Assembly (NCBI GenBank): GCA_963662175.1
Contig: OY759216.1
Location: forward strand, 45,463,087-45,527,086
DNA: 64,000 nt
From: Aradus depressus
Taxonomy: Eukaryota > Arthropoda > Insecta > Hemiptera > Aradidae
Direction: 5' to 3'
Below are positions 33,792 through 47,914 of this stretch, piece by piece. Made by a program: the position numbers and the translations under genes. The notes under the pieces were generated by a model. It made no database searches, was not told the DNA's origin, and saw nothing but the letters and a program-made list of their open reading frames with translations. How positions within the stretch are numbered: the first letter of the stretch is position 1; every line of letters begins with the position of its first letter.

Positions 33792-36700
33792 GACTAGGGC
33801 ACACGTCATCCCCCTGCCATCCATGATACATATTATTATTAATAGTGACTTTCATGTGTCTGTATTTAACGTCTAATTAGAGTTCTGCGTGTGGTGCATC
33901 TACATAAAGTTAAAGCATTTGGACTTGTTGATATTTGAGTTCATTCAAATATATTTTATTGCAGTAATCTACTATTGTGTACTATTGCTCATATTTTCTC
34001 GAATTGAATGGTTTATTGCTGATATGATGACCAATCTCACAATAACCTAATAGTGACATTCTAGATATAAATATCAATGATAAAGTTGTTTATCTAGAAA
34101 GTTATGAGAGATCCAACAAAAATTATTGGTAGTTTTTGCTAAACCCTTCAATTCGTTTTGATTACCTTTAAATCTACTATTATATTATTATCATTTTCAT
34201 ATCAAACCTCCGTTTTCAAAAGTGACAACTCAAAATTATCATGTTTATTTATGGCAACAGTATTATTTAAAAAGGTTGACTTGTTGCTTTTCATATGTGG
34301 TGCCAGAAATGAGTTGAGATAATTGGAGAGCTCACTAATGTTAATTGCAGTTTCTACGGTTGTTCAAACAAGAAAAGTGTCTCTTGGTTGTTCACTTTGT
34401 TCTACTAGTTACTTCACTTTTTAAGAGGTCTTGTGATATTATATTCTGATACCACAAGCCGTCCCATTAGGTAGAATGCGTAATTGTGTGTTAAATATGT
34501 AACACATTATGTATAAATATAATGTGGTGACTCCAAAACTTATTTAGTGGGGCAAATCTAGTATCAAATCAAACGAATTTTGGGAATTATAAACAATTTT
34601 GAAAACATACGAAGAAAACGGAATTTACGAGGAAAAAATATTGATAAAATTACGAAATAATAACAAATCATACATATGGCTGGCGATCAAACAATAATAT
34701 TTTGAATTCATCAATGATTGAGGCCTCTTTTCTTTTCATTTCATGTTTACCGACTACATTGTTGCATATATAGAATTTTCAAACCGGCCAACACCAATTC
34801 GCATGAACAATTGACGGGGTTAGAATCAATGATCATGGTCCAAGTAACATTTTTGAAAAATTTTCGTAGAGTGCATAATCGGGTACAAAAAGAATGAAAT
34901 CCTAGCCAGTGCTGAGATCTAGTGGCAAATCACTTATTTCATTTTGGTGACATGAACAAGTAATATCAATAGTAATCTTGAAATTAAGATTCACATATCA
35001 ATAGTGACCTTGAAATTAAGATATTTTATGGTTTGCTAACAGCAACTTTCACCATAAAAGTAGAAGACAAAAGTATTTCCTGTTTCGATAAATTATAGAT
35101 TTTTTAAAGGTAAAAAAAAAATTGCTTTTATTACTCATTTTGCCAATTCTGAATTTCTTTTTGTGAACAAGATATTTGACTGAACAAATTTCAGAATATG
35201 TCTGTTTCTACATATATTGAGATTCGTCTCCTTCCTGCATTATTAAGGGAGGCTTGTAAACAGTTTTTACCTTTTCCTGATTATTTATTTACTGTTCAAT
35301 TGAAGAGTTTTCTGTTCCACTTTTCTGGTGTGCGACTTATGAAGAAAAATTCATTACATCGATCCCAAGAAGAAAAAAATATATATGTAGTGGCTTTGAG
35401 CAATATTTCAGGTCAACGTGACCTCTGATTTTTTATTTGAATTAATTGAACCCCCGAATATTAATTAATTCAGCCCCCTCTCTATTTAATAATGTCTTGG
35501 ACCCAGGAGTTAAAACTTGACCACTAACTTTTAAAATGCAATTAGGAAGTACAAATAGATAAAATGTAACAGAAACAATTCATTGTTATTAACACTCCCC
35601 GCAGCAAACTCAACAAGAATTGCTTTTGTCTAATATTCCAAGTTCTCGTAAGACCACAAAACTACCACTTGCAGCCATTTTGAATTCCTACACTATTTTC
35701 ACTGATATTAGTGGTTTAGATTATGTCATTGTCGCAGAAAAAAATTAAATACAATTTATTTTATTTTATTTGCAATCAATATATACATAATAAGCAAATA
35801 TGTGGTCAAAATAGAAAAACAATTATAACAATGTCACTTGATGGGAGAAGCCAGCCAGCGCTGACACTCCCTCGAAAGTTAATTTTCATCATTAACTATC
35901 CTCAGAGAAGATAGCGAGGCCCTCTCTTGTTCAAGCGGCCGGGAGGATATCAGTATGGGCATGAGAGGAAAGGTCTTGTGCGAGAGGATTTGAATGAGAA
36001 AAAAGGTTTCTGTGGGATGATTGGATTAATAGGGAATACTGAGATATCTGTGTAGGACTTTATATAATAAAGAGCGTTGACAATTCGTCGGAGGAGTTTG
36101 GACTGGAATGCTTGGATACGATTTTATGTTTTTCCTCTGTATTTTACGGTTTTCGCACGTGCCCGGCTTCGGACCTAGCGACTCACGAAATGCTTCATGT
36201 GATACAAATAATAATGTCGAATTGGATTATATAGAATTGGGACCTATCAATTTAAGTTACGCGGATGATCTGACAAACCCCAATTCCATCACCGATTTTA
36301 ATGCGGTATCAAAACTAATCCTAAATAACTATATTACAGAAACGGGGAAAAGGGCAAATAAATAAACATTTTTTTTTTAATGCAGTAGCACCAAAATGCT
36401 AAATATATATTTATTTACATATAAACATAAGAAGATTTTGTATAATTACAATCAATTATAAGTGATTTTTTTATATTTATAACGAAACTACTTATGGACT
36501 AAAAAAATAAACTAATAAACACAAATATCTCATACACAAATAAAATGTATTTTCAAGAACCAAACATTTGTTGGTTCCTATTATTAAATGTAATCACCAA
36601 TTAGACCTATCACATGGATATTAGGTTGTCAAAAACCTATGACAATTTTTAGTCTTAAAAAAAAAAAATAATAAAAATTCTATCACGTTTTAACAATTTT

Positions 36701-37702
36701 AGGAAACTTCAATAAATTATTTAAAAAAAAAAGAATTAAAAAAGCTAGACCATCTTTGACATTTGACTCAAATTTAAAAACAAAAATGTGCGCCAAATGG
36801 AAGAGGCAACATTTTATTGAAATTATAAAAAAATAAACAACTTCACCAGCGAATCGAAAAACGACTCATTGTGAAGATTTTTTAATTAGTTATTGTTGGA
36901 TAATATGACATCAGAGGAAAATGAAACAATAAAAAAGGCACAACATAGAATAAATATAAACTATAATATATTAATTGCGAGATTGCCCTTATTTTAATAA
37001 ACTACAGAATGTAAAAGTATAATTACTTTTACAAATTATTGGCAGAAAAGTAATCTAGTTTTAATGAATGTCAACTAAAATTTGTTAAATATTAATTCAT
37101 ATTTACAGGCGCTAGTTAAAGAAAAAAAACCATGTTATAAGGCTTAATACAAATATAAAAAATAATAGTTGGAGTTTTTTTATTTTTTTATAATTTTTCT
37201 TAAGTCACATATTAAGTAAAACGTATATAAATTATATACGTGACACATAGACCAATGCCGAAAACAAACAACAATTTCTGTGGCACACATTACAAAAAAA
37301 AAAAAAATAATATAATATACAATCCATTTTTTGTTTTTAAAAACAATTTCTAAATTAAATAATAGTAATAGCGAGGGGAAGGGTAAAAGTATTTACAAAG
37401 TACACTTAACATACAAAATTAATGGCAAAGAAAACAAAACAACAGGAAAATATGTCGACTAGTGACAAGGTATTGCAAATTCATAACATTCAACGCATTA
37501 CAACAAAATACATACTTTTATTATTATACCTACTTAAGAAATAGTAAATTTTAAAATCATCTTTCTAATTGTATTCACAAAAGGTAAAATGATTTTCTTG
37601 TTCAGTCATTAAAACAATAAACTGAAGAATGTTTTTTTTTTTATTAAATAAAAAAAAATGAAATAAAAGAGACATTTACAAGTAGCGATGGAAGACAAGC
37701 GT
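33792..37702. other. SREK1IP1 / Shroom convergent intergenic region
   Basis: This is mostly AT-rich unique-looking sequence. A segment at about 35735-35895 resembles 51345-51490 (ATGTCA...GGGAGAA.CC...GTGACATTCCCT), so it is a dispersed repeat. One small ORF at 36108-36365 is listed separately. The stretch 36370-37680 is very A/T-rich and holds the Shroom 3' untranslated region (minus strand). Confidence 0.5.
36108..36365 (+). CDS. Small ORF of unknown function, possible secreted peptide precursor
   Basis: This is an 85-codon ORF. The N-terminus has a hydrophobic run (FMFFLCIL) after five residues, which could act as a signal peptide. The rest is polar with a C-terminal Gly-Lys-Arg (residues 80-82), the motif that precedes amidation of neuropeptides. 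A TATA-like TTATATAATAAAG lies about 45 bp upstream and AATAAATAAAC overlaps the stop. I do not recognise the peptide in any known family. It may equally be chance or a transposon remnant. Confidence 0.25.
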   Translation: MLGYDFMFFLCILRFSHVPGFGPSDSRNASCDTNNNVELDYIELGPINLSYADDLTNPNSITDFNAVSKLILNNYITETGKRANK

Positions 37703-40700
37703 TTATCTAACTTGATCCAAAGTTTCTTTCAATGCCGCCAACTGCTCTTCTCCAAGTTGAATTTTTTCTGCTATTTCTCTTGAATCGACAAGTAGTTTCG
37801 ATTTCATGTTAATAAAATGATCATAATCTGTATACTCCTCTCCTGTCAAATAATTGTAGAGCATTGAAGAAACACTCCCGCTTCGTTGGTCGATGTTACT
37901 TTTCAGTTGTTTCGCTTCGTTCAGTTGACACAATAATTTATCTCTTTTTTCTTCTAAAGCTTTCTGAAAATTAAAAATGAAATATAGATTTAATAACAAG
38001 TTAAATATTTATGAAAATTAATAACAATTTGAATATACAAGTTTCCACATTCTAATAACAAAAAAAAAGTGAGTCCTTCCTCTGATCCCGCTCTCCCCTT
38101 GCGCTGATTCCACTGAAAACTAATAGGTTTCGTCCATATAGGAATTTACAAATGAAATTTCGTGCCAATACATTCATTACAACTGCAGTTATTAAGAAAT
38201 TTGTGTTAAGCCTCCCCCTAATCCTCCTCTTCTCTTTGGCTGATTTGGATGAAAATCAATAGCTGTCGTCCACAGAAGATTCTGGATACACTTATATAAT
38301 TTGGTGTCGATATATTCATTCTATCGGGTGTGCAAAAAAAAAAAGCAGAATTTTATTTTTTTCATTTTTATAATCAGGAGGTCAGAAAACATGAAATTTC
38401 GTTTAAAATTCGGGCAGCCAGTCAACACGACTGAGATAATAAAACATGTAATAGTTTTCATTTCACAATCATATTTTTAGTTTAAATTTAATTAAACATA
38501 ATAATTAACAATCAGGTACCAAACACAAAATATTAGTGCATGTAAAAATATGTTGTAACAGAATAATCAACACAAATTTAAATGAACAATTAAAATTTTC
38601 ATCAGTCAGTCTAGTCATCCAGTCTTATACAATAAGTTGTAGTAAGTAGTAAGTAAGAAATAAGTATCCTCAATTAAATGAGCCTCTATTTTTCTTTTTT
38701 TTCAGCAAATAGGTCCAACACTTTTTCGCCTGAAATTTTATTTTTACTATTTCATTCTCGTTCAGCTGATAGCACTAAATATACTCTAAAAACAATTATT
38801 TTCACTTTTTACGGCTTTCATTGAATACATTCTAAAATATGTAGTTAGTCTTAATAGTATTTTTATTTTAGGTAAACATTGCACCGCCGTGCGGAGTTTT
38901 TGGGAGATTTTAAAATTGCCGCGCGTTTTGTTGTGATACGCACGACGATCCGTTCGCTAAACTCTCATACTTCGCCGATAGGCAGCATACGTTGTAGTTC
39001 AAACTTTAAGAAAGCGTAATTTGAATCCGAATAACGTTTTGACTGGGAACTGAAGTTTTCTATGTCTTTGTCTTGACAGTAATGTTTGTCTGTGGTGGAG
39101 TTGTCGTTATATATTATTATTTTTTTTTTTAATTAGGCACCGGGCATCTGGGTGGGGCCTAGCTACGCCAACGAACCTCGGTCATGGAAAAAGAGGGTCG
39201 CGCTCGTGTGTGCCCGGTTACATTTTTTTAAATAATAACATAATAAAATGGCGTTACATTTTGTTCAAATGGTTATTAAACAGAGTGACCGGAGCCATGA
39301 GGGCTCTATTTGGTTATAAATGTCTCTCAATGAATGCAAGTGTAGTGCAGTATGGATCCTTACCCTATCGTGGTGATCTTGAGGTAAAACGAGAAGAGCG
39401 TTCTCCACCTTGGCGAGTCGGCCGGAGAGAGATAGGAGAAGAGAGGTGATGTGTCCCACTTCCATGACGTGAAGCTTGAAGCGGGTCACTTCATGAGGTC
39501 GAGCTACCCGCTCGACCCGCTGGCTCACCGTCAGTCCTAGCGCCTCGTTCACCGCAGTCTCTTCAGTCACCGCCACTGACTCGGCTCGCAGCACGGACAG
39601 CTTCCGCGACAGTCGCATCATCAGCTCCTCCTGTCACACAATACACCAAAGTCAGGTCAAGTCTAAAGTAGACACACAAAAACTAGACATGGCAGTGAAT
39701 AAAAAGAAATTAGTTTTGTTTTTAATGATGTTATTATCTTCAGATGATATGAAGCCTAAGGACATAGAACTGTCTTCTTAAAAATAATATTTTCCATCAT
39801 GCTGGTTATAAGATGTTATAGCACGCAAAACAACGCAAAAGAACAAACGTGCTGCTTACGCTCCGGAAAACGTTAACATTACATGGAAGTCCGTAGAGGA
39901 ATCAATATCAGTTATTACTTTAACTGACATACAATGATGTCGTAACATGGCACTTGGAAAATCATGTCTCGTGATTCATATATCACAGACAGGTTATGTC
40001 ACAACGCGAACAGCCAATCACCACAACAAAAAAACAATTAAAACCTGTTTGTTGATAGTTGCTTGGTGATACGATGACACAAACTGTGATGCGTTATTTG
40101 TTTATCAAAAAACAATTATAATAGACCTCATCGTCTAGTCCACCTTGACTGTTACAACTTATGTATAGTAGTATAAATTATATCTTCTTCTTGGGGCGTT
40201 AGTAGCTCAAGAATAGCGTGAGCTTAAGATCACAGGTTAAAACCCAGCAAGGATCTTAGGTTCTTATCGGGGATGTATGAAAACCTTGGACGTTAAATGG
40301 CGGTCCCAAGTTTCTGCCAGGTCTCGTTTAAAACACTTACCCTAATTAATTCCACTAGGGAAATACACTACATACTTAGGGACCTAGGTGTACACACAGT
40401 ACACCCAGTATATCTGTACCTTCTTCTGCTGAAGAGTGCCGATGGATGAAGAAGAGATGGTACTGTCGGTGGTTTGAACGTTGTTCGTACTGGCCATAGA
40501 CAACAACCGTGCTTTACATTCTGAACTTGTAAAGTGCGTGTTGTTCGTAGTCAGCGCATCACATTCTTTCCTATAATTAAAGAAAAAGAAAAAACACACA
40601 TAAGAAATCAGAAAAGATCATTGTAATGCAAACATTAGAATTAAGAATTAAATGAAATAGTAACATATTTTTTTATCAAATAAATAAAAATACGTCGTCT

Positions 40701-43700
40701 TTATGTTAAAATTGTTTTATTGGTTATGTACGACCGGCTTCGCATGGTATCAAGCATGCTCAAGCCAAAGAAAATAAGGAGGAGAGGTGAGTGCTTCGTA
40801 CCTTGACCGGGTCGCATAATTCCTCAGGTTTACAAGCTCGAAAGGCCTTCTCAACTTGTGTAAAAATAACGTGTCATAACCACTTTTTTATTAACTCTAG
40901 AACAGGGTTTCAACGCAGATGTGTCATCATCAGTGGTACATCACCGGTTTAATTGGTGTGGCTTCTAACGACATTCATATGTGATAGTAAGATGTGTGAT
41001 GAGATTTATCATAGAAATTAACTATCATTATTACTATGATAAATCTCATACCACAACACCTTACTATCACATATGAATGTCGTCTACAGATAAATTGTGA
41101 ATAGAGAAATAATAAAATGTCAAAAAATCGTATGTTTTAATGGCATCTTGTATATTTAAATATTAGAGGTCGTGGTGGCCATGTGGTCTAGAGCATAATA
41201 CTTTCATTGCATGGACTTAACAATTCGAATCCCATCCGGGAGAGAGTTTTATACGAAACTTCTCTCCCGGGGCCACGGAGGTTTCTAAATAACCTTGGTA
41301 ATGTGGCCCCCTGAGTGCCAAAATAAAATTTATACTCCTTTCCCCCAGCCTTTAACAGCCAAAGGGAAGAATTACTATACGTTTGGGCGTTAAACATTTT
41401 TTTTTTTAAATATATTTAAATATAAAAAGTCGTGTTTGCGCAGTTTTACAAAGCGGAACCAGGTCTCACTTTTCACTTGACCAAGAAAATGAATAGGGTT
41501 ATGAATTTGCATATGAAATTTCGTGTCAATACATTCATTTCAACGACAGTTATTAGAGTTTTTTTGTTGAGCCTCTCCCCTCCTCTTTGTCTGTAAATGA
41601 ATACTCATTCGTCCCTATGGGATTCTGGATACACATACACAATTCGTGTCGATTCATTCTGTAGGGAGTAATCGTGTTCACAGACAAACATAGAAATTTA
41701 CTTTTCATTTTTGGAATTTCTAAACTTCGTATAGTTGGGGAAGCAATAAATACAGCTTATGGCTTCTGAAGCTAATTATATTCCAACATATTCTGAAAGT
41801 TATATAAAATAATTTCGTTGAACCGTTTTAATAGGGTCCCCACTCTCTGTAATGCCCTACTGAGTCGGTGATAGGACTGGAAAGGATACATTTTTTGGAG
41901 GAACGGGAGTGTTCTTGTTTTTTTTAGGTGTTGAAACCGCTTCATAATTATCCATGAAATATGGTTAAAACCCGCTCTATCCTATTAAAGTATGGCTCTT
42001 ATAACTCTCTATAATGACTCCATAAAACTTTAATTATAAAATGTTTACCTCTATTGAAGCGTCGCTAAAAAAAAGATAAGATCAATTTTGAGAAAACTCA
42101 CCCTACAGACTGAACCATTGTTGTACTGGTCGTCTGTTGTTGAGTCGTAGTTGTGCAGGTCTGTTGTTGTGTTGATACTGTTGTTGTTGTCCCTTGACTC
42201 GTTATGTTGTTGCTGGAGTTCGTTGTAGACGGGGTCACCAAGGAAGATCTAGATCTTGGCATATAGTCCATCCTGAATAGACCAAACACATAGTCCGTTG
42301 TTCTCTTCACCTCCGGACCAGGAGCTAAAAAAAAAAAAGTGTTCATAGACAGAATATCAGTTATTGAGTAAATGAAGTCAACAATAGAGGACATAATTGC
42401 CGTTTAAAATTAAAATAAAGAGACAAAATATTTTAGGCACATCACTAGTAGAAAATGTGCAAGATGGAGGCAGATATTATTTATTATTTTTTTTTGGAGG
42501 GGAGGGGAATTAGAAGTTTTCCATCAGGCGGAAGAAGAAAGTAATAGTGTGCGATAGTTTTTATATTACGCAACGGATGGAAATGTACACTTTGATGTAT
42601 TCCTTGCGTTTATAGCCAAAGGTGAAACTGTCTAAGCTTGCTGAAAACCTTTCATTTCACGTTCTCTAAGAAACACGTAACCTATTTTATATAATTTTAT
42701 ATTATTATCACATGAGTATTGTTATCACATGAGTGCCCATAATTGTGTTTGAACTGCATGACGTTCCAATAGAGAAATATAGGCATATCTGATGGTACTC
42801 TTATTACAGTTCCGTTGTTATTTATGTTATTTTATTAATTTTACAGATACGTACATCAGAATGAGTAAGAAGATACGAAGTAATTTAAACAACTTACTTT
42901 CTAATCTAGGGGCTCCTCTAATTTCTCCTGAAGCGTGTAAAAAAGTAGAAAACATTAAAAGAAATGAATTATGATTACAAATTGATCTTATGAATTGTAA
43001 ATTTCCAATAATGATAATTTTTTATAAATTCTTTTTTGACCATCGTAGAGACTAAAATACTTTGTCTCCTGCCCATTTCTTCTCTCCAACTCGACACAAT
43101 ATTACACAACCAAACAGCGAAGCCACATTTTGAAATAGGTATATTCTTGTAAAATGTTACAAGAAACATGACTAAGCAGATAAAGACAAACTATGAACTC
43201 TTCGACAGAATGCAGGGCCTTTGACACCAGATCTGACAGCTCTTCTGTCATAATATTCACCATTTAGTAGAATATTCGATACACTTTACGTGTAATCTAT
43301 GTAGAGTATGTCACGTTGGTTTTATTGAATAATATACACGTAGAATATTAGCATATTACTGTCAGAAGCATTTAAAACATCTTGGAAATATAATCATTGG
43401 CTCAATCCACCAATTGAAGTCCTCACTGTTCTCAAACAGCTCTACTGAAAGGCACAGGAATACCGGCCCAAAATAAATAGTTTTTCTTCTTTACTTTTCG
43501 TGAGTTAGTTAGGCCAAGGGAGGAGCTTCAGACTTACTTAACTCTACTGGCGCCCTCATACTCTCCTCCGATTGGTTGTTCAACGCAGAACCACCTCACA
43601 CAACACTCTACAGATTACAACTAAAATAGACCCCATTCTCCTATATTCTCTACCATTTCTCCTGTCCAATCTACTACTCAAATCGCTCTTCCGAAAAAAC

Positions 43701-46700
43701 AGGTTTATCACGACAACTTTATAGAAGCACATCTCGGCCATTCAGGAATTAAAGAGATTCTCTTTTATTGTTATAGTTTATATTTTTAAACTAAAATACG
43801 AGTGAAATAATATAGTTTTTACGTTACATAACATTTTCCTGTAGATAGTTATGTAAATTATGGACGGAACCTTACATTGTCTACGTATTTATATACAATT
43901 TACTATGCTTTCTAATTACTATAGAATTGAAATTATCTTTTATAAATTATAACTTTTGTAATATAAAATGTTTATGTACACATTTCTATTCAATGTGTCT
44001 CCTCATGTTGCATTTAATGTTCCCTTATTACTGTGCAAATACTTATTGCATTTAATTATTTTTATAGCAGCATCCTACTTCTCTCTTCGCCATTTTTTTA
44101 TTCCCTATGCATTATTATTTTATTATTCTGCCATTATACACCTATTCATTAATTTAGATTATTTATTCCCAACTTTCTGTAATTATTATAATTCTATGGC
44201 ATGATGTGTAACACGCTCTATTGTACAGGGCATGATTCTGAATACATTGAATAAAAAATAATAATTAAGAAAAGAGTAAAGGTTTTGTTTACTAAGAGCT
44301 CAGTAACAGACACCAAATTGGCGGGAAGGTATCCAAACTTCCCGCATCTAACGAACGAATATATATAAGTTTTAGTTGGTTAGTTACTATGACTCATGCC
44401 CGGGCATCATCAAAAATCATAATTAATATAAATTAAATACAAATTCTGCTCAATAAAAAATGTATTTACAAATAACAAATCTTATTGAACTCCTTACAAA
44501 AACTACAATATACCATATACATAAAGACGGAAATATTTTCATTTTCGTTTTTTTATTACATTATTAAGGTCAAGGAAGGTAAAAATATAATTTAGATGGA
44601 TGTAATACTTATAGTTAGTTATTGTGTCTCATGCCCGGGCTTTAACTACGCGGTCATATCGCCTACTAGCAGAGCGCTCTTTCGTCACTTTGGCCTGTTG
44701 TATAGCTATGTACCTAGGATGCCATGGAGCTTATGACTGGGGGAGAGCTGGTTGGCGAGGTCCCTGCTCAGTTGCTCACACTCCATCTCCTCGATAGTGT
44801 GTCGCCGGGGCGGTGTTGGGGGCGGCGAGGGGGCTGGAGTGGTCTGGGAGGAGGCATCGCTCACCCTCGGCTCCCCGTCGGCCTCGCCTCGCCGGCTCTC
44901 CGCTGCCGTCCGTTCGCTCTGCGATCTGCCCACAACTACCACCACTCCCTTCTCCTCTCGGCCAACTTCATCTGAAAAATAAATATCAGCCATTAAAAAA
45001 AATTGATAGATTTTGAGTTGGCCAACCCGATCTCCCAACCTCCCTCTCCCAGTCCTCTGTGGAACCAACCATCGTAATGGCATTCTACCTACTATTACGA
45101 ATCTGCTACCGTTTATTACGAAATTAATAAAAAAATAATATAAATGCGATTTCAGGCGTTTTTACATGTATAAGGTCGGACAGATCGTAATAAAAAATTA
45201 AAGAAAGTCAGACAAGTTACATAAATTTATATATATTTGCTACTTACAATTGACCACAGGGCAACAGCTCACACAGAGGAACAATAAAGAAACTGGATAT
45301 AAATAAAATGAACAGACTGTGCTTTTACAAGAATTTACAATAACAAGGTAATAGTGAGTGAGACTGAATAACTATATCAAATATATGTGTCTATCTATGG
45401 CTCTATCTCTGACTATATGTGACTGACTATATTAGACTGACTATCCCTATGAGTGACTATCTGTGACTGACTATCTCTATGAGTGACTATCTCAACTATA
45501 TATAGCGCCATCGAATGTTCTGGACCTATGTTCCAAAAGGTCTATACATAACCTGACTTTTCTATATCTACAGGTATTTATCTTTACATATTATTTTTAC
45601 CATATCTTACTATATATATTTATCATGATTACACCATACATAATTTCACAATTCTTATATAGAAAATATATTAAAGTATACGTTATAGAAGCCATTGCTT
45701 CTAGAATGTTCCATTTAGTCTATTTGTTCTATAAGCTTCTTATTTGGGTCCATGAAGTTCTAAACAATTTTAACATTCTCTATCTACATTATATTATACA
45801 ACATTATATTAATACATCGTTATTTATTATTTTCTACATAAAATATCCCCCTAACTATGGGTTTGTGAGTGTGTCGTGGAATTAGAGGCGGGATATAGGA
45901 TTATAAAATATTATATATATATGGTGACACTACTCACTGCAACTATACCTAAACTAAAGTGAAAAAATGAGCTGTCCTTTCCTATGTTCGTATTTGCACA
46001 GTAAATCTTCAGGAGGTGTATTTTTTCTTGACGATATTTCAGGGCGATTATACATCCGTTTCAAAGAACACATTGAGCACACTGATTCCTGTGATTAGCG
46101 CCAACTCTAGGATACTGACGCTCTGGAGCGAGCAATCTGATTGTGCCCTAGTTCCAAAAACAATTCTGATAAGGAAAAAATGAAATATGTTCTGGTAGGC
46201 GTCGGGTGAGGGAGGGGGTGAAGTTTGCAGAGCCAAGTATTGAGAACGGCTAGATCTTAGTAAACCCCGCGTTTTCGGAAAAGAGAAAAACATCTACAGA
46301 TGAACTGCCGGAAAAATATGAACCTATGAAAATCCCAGAGAGACCTAAGAAACAGTTTATTTCCTTGAAGATAGTAAAACCATAACTTTCTATTAACTAC
46401 ATAAATATCATTGTATTTATCCTTACATATTATTCCATTCTTGCTTTTGTTCCATTAATTTTTTTAAAAATATTTAACTTTTTTTTTCTTTCAAGAAAAT
46501 AATACATCATCAATACTTTATTTCTATTTTGTCGATTTCACTTACTTATATTATTATTTCTTTACTGTAAGTATTTATTAGGTTTATGTGTTTTAAATAA
46601 TTTATAACATTTAATTTTGATATACTTTTTCACTTATACTTTCACTATTTCCTCATATATTCCTTAATTCCTATCATATATTTTGTATTTTGTATATGAA

Positions 46701-47853
46701 CATTAATCGTTGGTATCGATGGCTTAATTATGACAAATATAATCAAAAACTCTTTTTCACGAAATTTGTAAATTGAAATGATAATAATAATTTCCTTATA
46801 GCCCGACTGTAATAATATTTAAACTATATAATAATTTGAAGTGATCTATGAAGAATTGTTTCTTGACAAATGTGCTCACACACACAAAAAGGTATGTTAG
46901 AAGTAAGATGTGGGACATTCGTCTTTAGAATCAATCCATCGAAATGGAAACCAAGATCTATAATAAAGTTTGCTTAAATATAGAAATGGAAAACAACAAT
47001 ATGGAATAGAAGTAAAGTAAGGAATTGGTGAAGAACGTGCAACTGTCAAAAAGAGTACAGAAGTGAGAAATAAATAAGAACTTTAAGGGATGAAATGGAA
47101 ACACTACTTTCTTTGAAAAAATGATAAAAGAAGACGAAGCGAATATAAGAAGGAAAAAAATGAGGCTAAACAGTCTACAGGAAAGTTGTATAAGTAGACA
47201 AAACATTTTTTTTTTTTAAATGTAGTCATTGTAAGAGAATAACCGAGTCCAGAAACTGAGGGAACAGTTATCTGCGCACATGTCTTTAGTAAATGTTGAA
47301 TAGTGACAGCCCAGATTAAGAACATTTGTTGTTTAAACCAGGAGGATATATAAATATAAAATTTAATTAAAATGGATTAAGGTGAAATTCATCTAAAACT
47401 TGGATCTCTTCAATCTATTTTGAGGAAATAAACCTGACAATTCTACAATTCTTCTCACACACAAAAAAAAAAAAGTGTTGTAGAAGTATTATTATTAATA
47501 ATTGAAAGTTTTATTTCACAAACGACTTAGGGACTGTGTGATGCAGGGGTTTTCAAAGTTTTCAACAGTGACTTCAAAAGCGAAACTTATTAGAAAGTTG
47601 AAAGGGAATCATACTTAAGAAGAAATTTGAATATTGAAAGTGACATATTAAGGAACTTGATATTCCTTCAAAATTGTCTTATTGCCAATCTTGGAGCACT
47701 CGGAAATCAATCAAAAGGAATTTATCGAGATGTTTGGGCAACATTATCTATAAGCTTTGCTTATAGTTTTGTTTCATCAATTTTTTTTAAACATACGAGT
47801 ATTTATCTATTCTTTACCTATATATTATATATATATATATGTATATATTTATA

Positions 47854-47914
<61 letters not shown>

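Noticed and set aside
42859..42974. Short plus-strand ORF (MSKKIRSNLNNLL...) preceded by an acceptor-like TTTTACAG
   Set aside because: It is only about 38 codons, with no donor or second exon found, and lies in a Shroom intron; it is most likely chance or a transposon remnant.
44724..45083. Several GC-rich ORFs on both strands
   Set aside because: They are antisense or frame-shifted shadows of Shroom exon 44714-44971.
47627..47914. ORF with a long Tyr-Ile repeat
   Set aside because: It is the translation of the (TA)n microsatellite.
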